NCBI RefSeq assembly: GCF_034676545.1
Contig: NZ_JAUCBZ010000015.1
Location: 2,573,001-2,637,000 of the forward strand
Direction: 5' to 3'
Length of the DNA stretch: 64,000 nt
DNA from: Pararhodobacter sp.
GTDB lineage: Bacteria > Pseudomonadota > Alphaproteobacteria > Rhodobacterales > Rhodobacteraceae
The position numbers and the translations under genes are program-made. Under the pieces are notes generated by a model. That model was not told where the DNA came from. It ran no database searches and saw nothing but the letters and a program-made list of their open reading frames with translations. This document shows, one piece after another, positions 63,942 through 64,000 of this stretch (position 1 is the stretch's first letter; each line of letters starts with the position of its first letter).

Positions 63942-63958
63942 TTATCCACAGCCCTTAT
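63942..63958 (-). promoter_or_regulatory. DnaA box at the nrdR promoter
   Basis: TTATCCACA (63942-63950) is a perfect DnaA box. On the minus strand TATAAG (63953-63958) forms a good -10 element, so the box covers the likely transcription start of nrdR. TGTGG-N5-CCACA makes the box part of a small palindrome. Confidence 0.5.
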
Positions 63959-63985
63959 AGGGAACACGCCAAACCTTGGGTAGCG

Positions 63986-64000
63986 AAAAAAACCCGCCCC
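63986..64000 (-). terminator. Right half of a terminator at the window edge
   Basis: On the minus strand GGGGCGGG is followed by seven T. It looks like the descending arm and T run of a terminator for a gene that lies beyond position 64000. Confidence 0.5.

Overview
The window is high-GC DNA from an alphaproteobacterium, almost certainly a member of the Rhodobacteraceae (Roseobacter/Rhodobacter group). Pointers are the ornithine-lipid pair olsBA, the phosphotransferase chpT, the cluster rplU-rpmA-(GNAT)-obgE-proB-proA, a two-piece (permuted) tmRNA with tag ANDNRAPMAMAA, the tellurite genes trgAB beside cfa and a photolyase, an alpha-type SspB and an SDR-type 3-hydroxybutyrate dehydrogenase. 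I cannot name the genus. I see no transposase, integrase, phage gene or CRISPR array.

Layout. 1-8.1 kb: end of thiE, ornithine-lipid synthesis, chpT, then the ribosomal/GTPase/proline cluster on the minus strand. 8.1-16.4 kb: a secreted trypsin-like protease and a divergent block of a GT2 glycosyltransferase, a TPR-like protein, two tandem sulfotransferases, a TPR-GT32 fusion and a methyltransferase. This is the most accessory-looking part and probably makes and sulfates a surface glycan. 16.4-19 kb: psuK-psuG and DUF502. 19-21 kb: patatin, bdhA and a candidate small RNA. 21-28 kb: solute-binding protein, entericidin-like peptide, XRE-cupin regulator, acyl-CoA ligase, FrnE-like protein and MFS pump. 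27-34 kb: trgAB, cfa, photolyase, class V aminotransferase, GntR regulator and a double-LCCL secreted protein. 34.4-38.2 kb: ssrA, sspB, ybaK-like, RDD and bpt, a neighbourhood rich in protein-tagging functions. 38.3-42.1 kb: ilvI and ilvH behind a candidate attenuator, with an unrelated membrane protein between them. 42-49 kb: nucleosidase, LysR regulator, gcdH, eda, a trans-sulfuration-type PLP enzyme, bioY, an SDR and a secreted protein. 49-64 kb: membrane glycosyltransferase, DedA, ABC-F, ACR3-like carrier, parE, GST, tRNA-Val, PACE pump, lon, ribD and nrdR.

Two patterns cut across the window. First, six genes each carry one single-base frameshift that, once corrected, restores a full family-like protein: the S1 protease, sulfotransferase 1, the solute-binding protein, trgB, the LysR regulator and the PLP enzyme. 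So many one-base indels in otherwise intact genes look more like sequence errors than six separate gene deaths. Second, regulatory RNA and DNA structure is well preserved: a small RNA with promoter and terminator, an ilv leader peptide with Val-Leu-Val codons ahead of a terminator, paired palindromes near bioY, a nested inverted repeat upstream of the ABC-F gene, and three copies of an intergenic repeat.

Genes are tightly packed, with many ATGA start/stop overlaps and several convergent pairs whose stop codons share bases. No gene-free stretch exceeds 300 bases except 34359-34911, which holds the tmRNA gene.
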